The notes beneath the pieces are model-generated. The model searched no databases and had not been told where the DNA came from. It saw only the letters and a program-made list of their open reading frames with translations. Both the position numbers and the translations under genes were made by a program. Source: Oscillospiraceae bacterium (GTDB taxonomy: Bacteria > Bacillota > Clostridia > Oscillospirales > Ruminococcaceae). From it: a stretch of DNA of 64,000 bases. Positions 63,850 through 64,000 of this stretch are shown in pieces. The stretch is taken from assembly GCA_900768245.1 (NCBI GenBank), contig CAAGCE010000187.1, positions 28,313-92,312 on the forward strand. Direction: 5' to 3'. How positions within the stretch are numbered: the stretch's first letter is position 1; every line of letters starts with the position of its first letter.

Positions 63850-63878
63850 TTGACAAAATCGGATTTTTGTACCATAAT
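63850..63878 (+). promoter_or_regulatory. Promoter ahead of MITE copy 4
   Basis: TTGACA (63850-63855), 17 bp and CATAAT (63873-63878) lie 7 bp before the element, reading toward a gene beyond the window. The 442-bp gap left of it, down to 63559, is otherwise AT-rich with nothing recognisable. Confidence 0.55.
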
Positions 63879-63885
63879 ATTTATA

Positions 63886-64000
63886 GGTCACCTCTAAAAA
63901 CCACCGGCTAAAGCCTTAGCACCTCATCTGCTTGCATATTTTCCGTCATCTTGCACATAAATTTCTTGACATACGACAGTATGCCTGCGAAATTTCTATA
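63886..64000 (+). mobile_element. MITE-like element, copy 4 (cut by window end)
   Basis: The left end GGTCACCTCTAAAAACCACC matches copies 1 and 3, with TATA immediately before (63882-63885). It has an internal deletion of about 21 bp relative to the others, near GTATGC, which removes the -35-like TTGCAA. The right end is beyond the window. Confidence 0.75.

Overview
The window looks like a chromosomal segment of a low-GC, spore-forming Clostridia bacterium, most likely of the Oscillospiraceae (Ruminococcus-like); this taxon is an inference. The supporting evidence is the SpoIVB, SipL and SpoIVA sporulation genes, Rrf2 and SigA types typical of Firmicutes, AT-rich intergenic DNA with textbook TTGACA-17-TATAAT promoters, A/G-rich Shine-Dalgarno sites, a lysine riboswitch, and Na+-translocating decarboxylase subunits. 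No rRNA, tRNA, CRISPR array, prophage or intact transposase was found. Almost all of the DNA is vertically organised core metabolism and cell biology.

Layout. 1-6.7 kb: end of a FtsX-type ABC permease, a LacI regulator, a small membrane protein, spoIVB, D-lactate dehydrogenase, a VanY-type lipoprotein carboxypeptidase and a C_GCAxxG_C_C protein. 6.7-12.9 kb: yqeY, a 1-phosphofructokinase-type kinase, a hybrid histidine kinase with a REC/HD-GYP partner, and yigZ. 13-17.5 kb: dgt, dnaG, rpoD and an Rrf2 regulator. 17.6-24.5 kb: cardiolipin synthase, an AI-2E family membrane protein, GNAT, MATE, a pyrophosphatase-like/NUDIX fusion and a WYL regulator broken by one stop codon. 24.5-30 kb: a zinc-ribbon PASTA pseudokinase, an AEC transporter and an amino-acid ABC importer. 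30-40.3 kb: phosphoglycerate mutase, an AIM24-like protein, an aspartate-aminotransferase-like enzyme, the PH/FkbM/asnS operon and the TrkA/TrkH potassium system. 40.5-47 kb: Na+-pump decarboxylase beta and gamma subunits, MscS, and the asd/GNAT/dapA/dapB lysine operon under a lysine riboswitch. 47-52.3 kb: queA/tgt queuosine genes, gph, and a HTH-cupin/acyl-CoA synthetase pair. 52.3-56 kb: an aspartate carbamoyltransferase with a PyrI-like zinc tail and a GH31 glycosidase. 56.3-63.6 kb: sipL/spoIVA and a 1317-residue repeat protein with a C-terminal zinc ribbon pair.

The most unusual content is a family of short (about 181-193 bp) non-coding elements with 18-bp terminal inverted repeats. Three are complete and one is cut by the window end. 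They are flanked by 4-bp A/T target duplications that differ between copies. Three of the four sit immediately downstream of the -10 box of a strong promoter, so they would be transcribed as 5' leaders of the histidine kinase operon, the PH/FkbM/asnS operon and an unseen gene beyond the right edge. They also contain an outward promoter-like pair. Other points of interest are the pseudokinase (HRD and DFG aspartates both lost), an HD-GYP protein lacking a metal ligand, twelve tandem 51-residue helical repeats in the 1317-residue protein, the unusual PyrB and NUDIX fusions, sipL adjacent to spoIVA, and a diamine/thialysine-acetyltransferase-like gene inside the riboswitch-controlled lysine operon.
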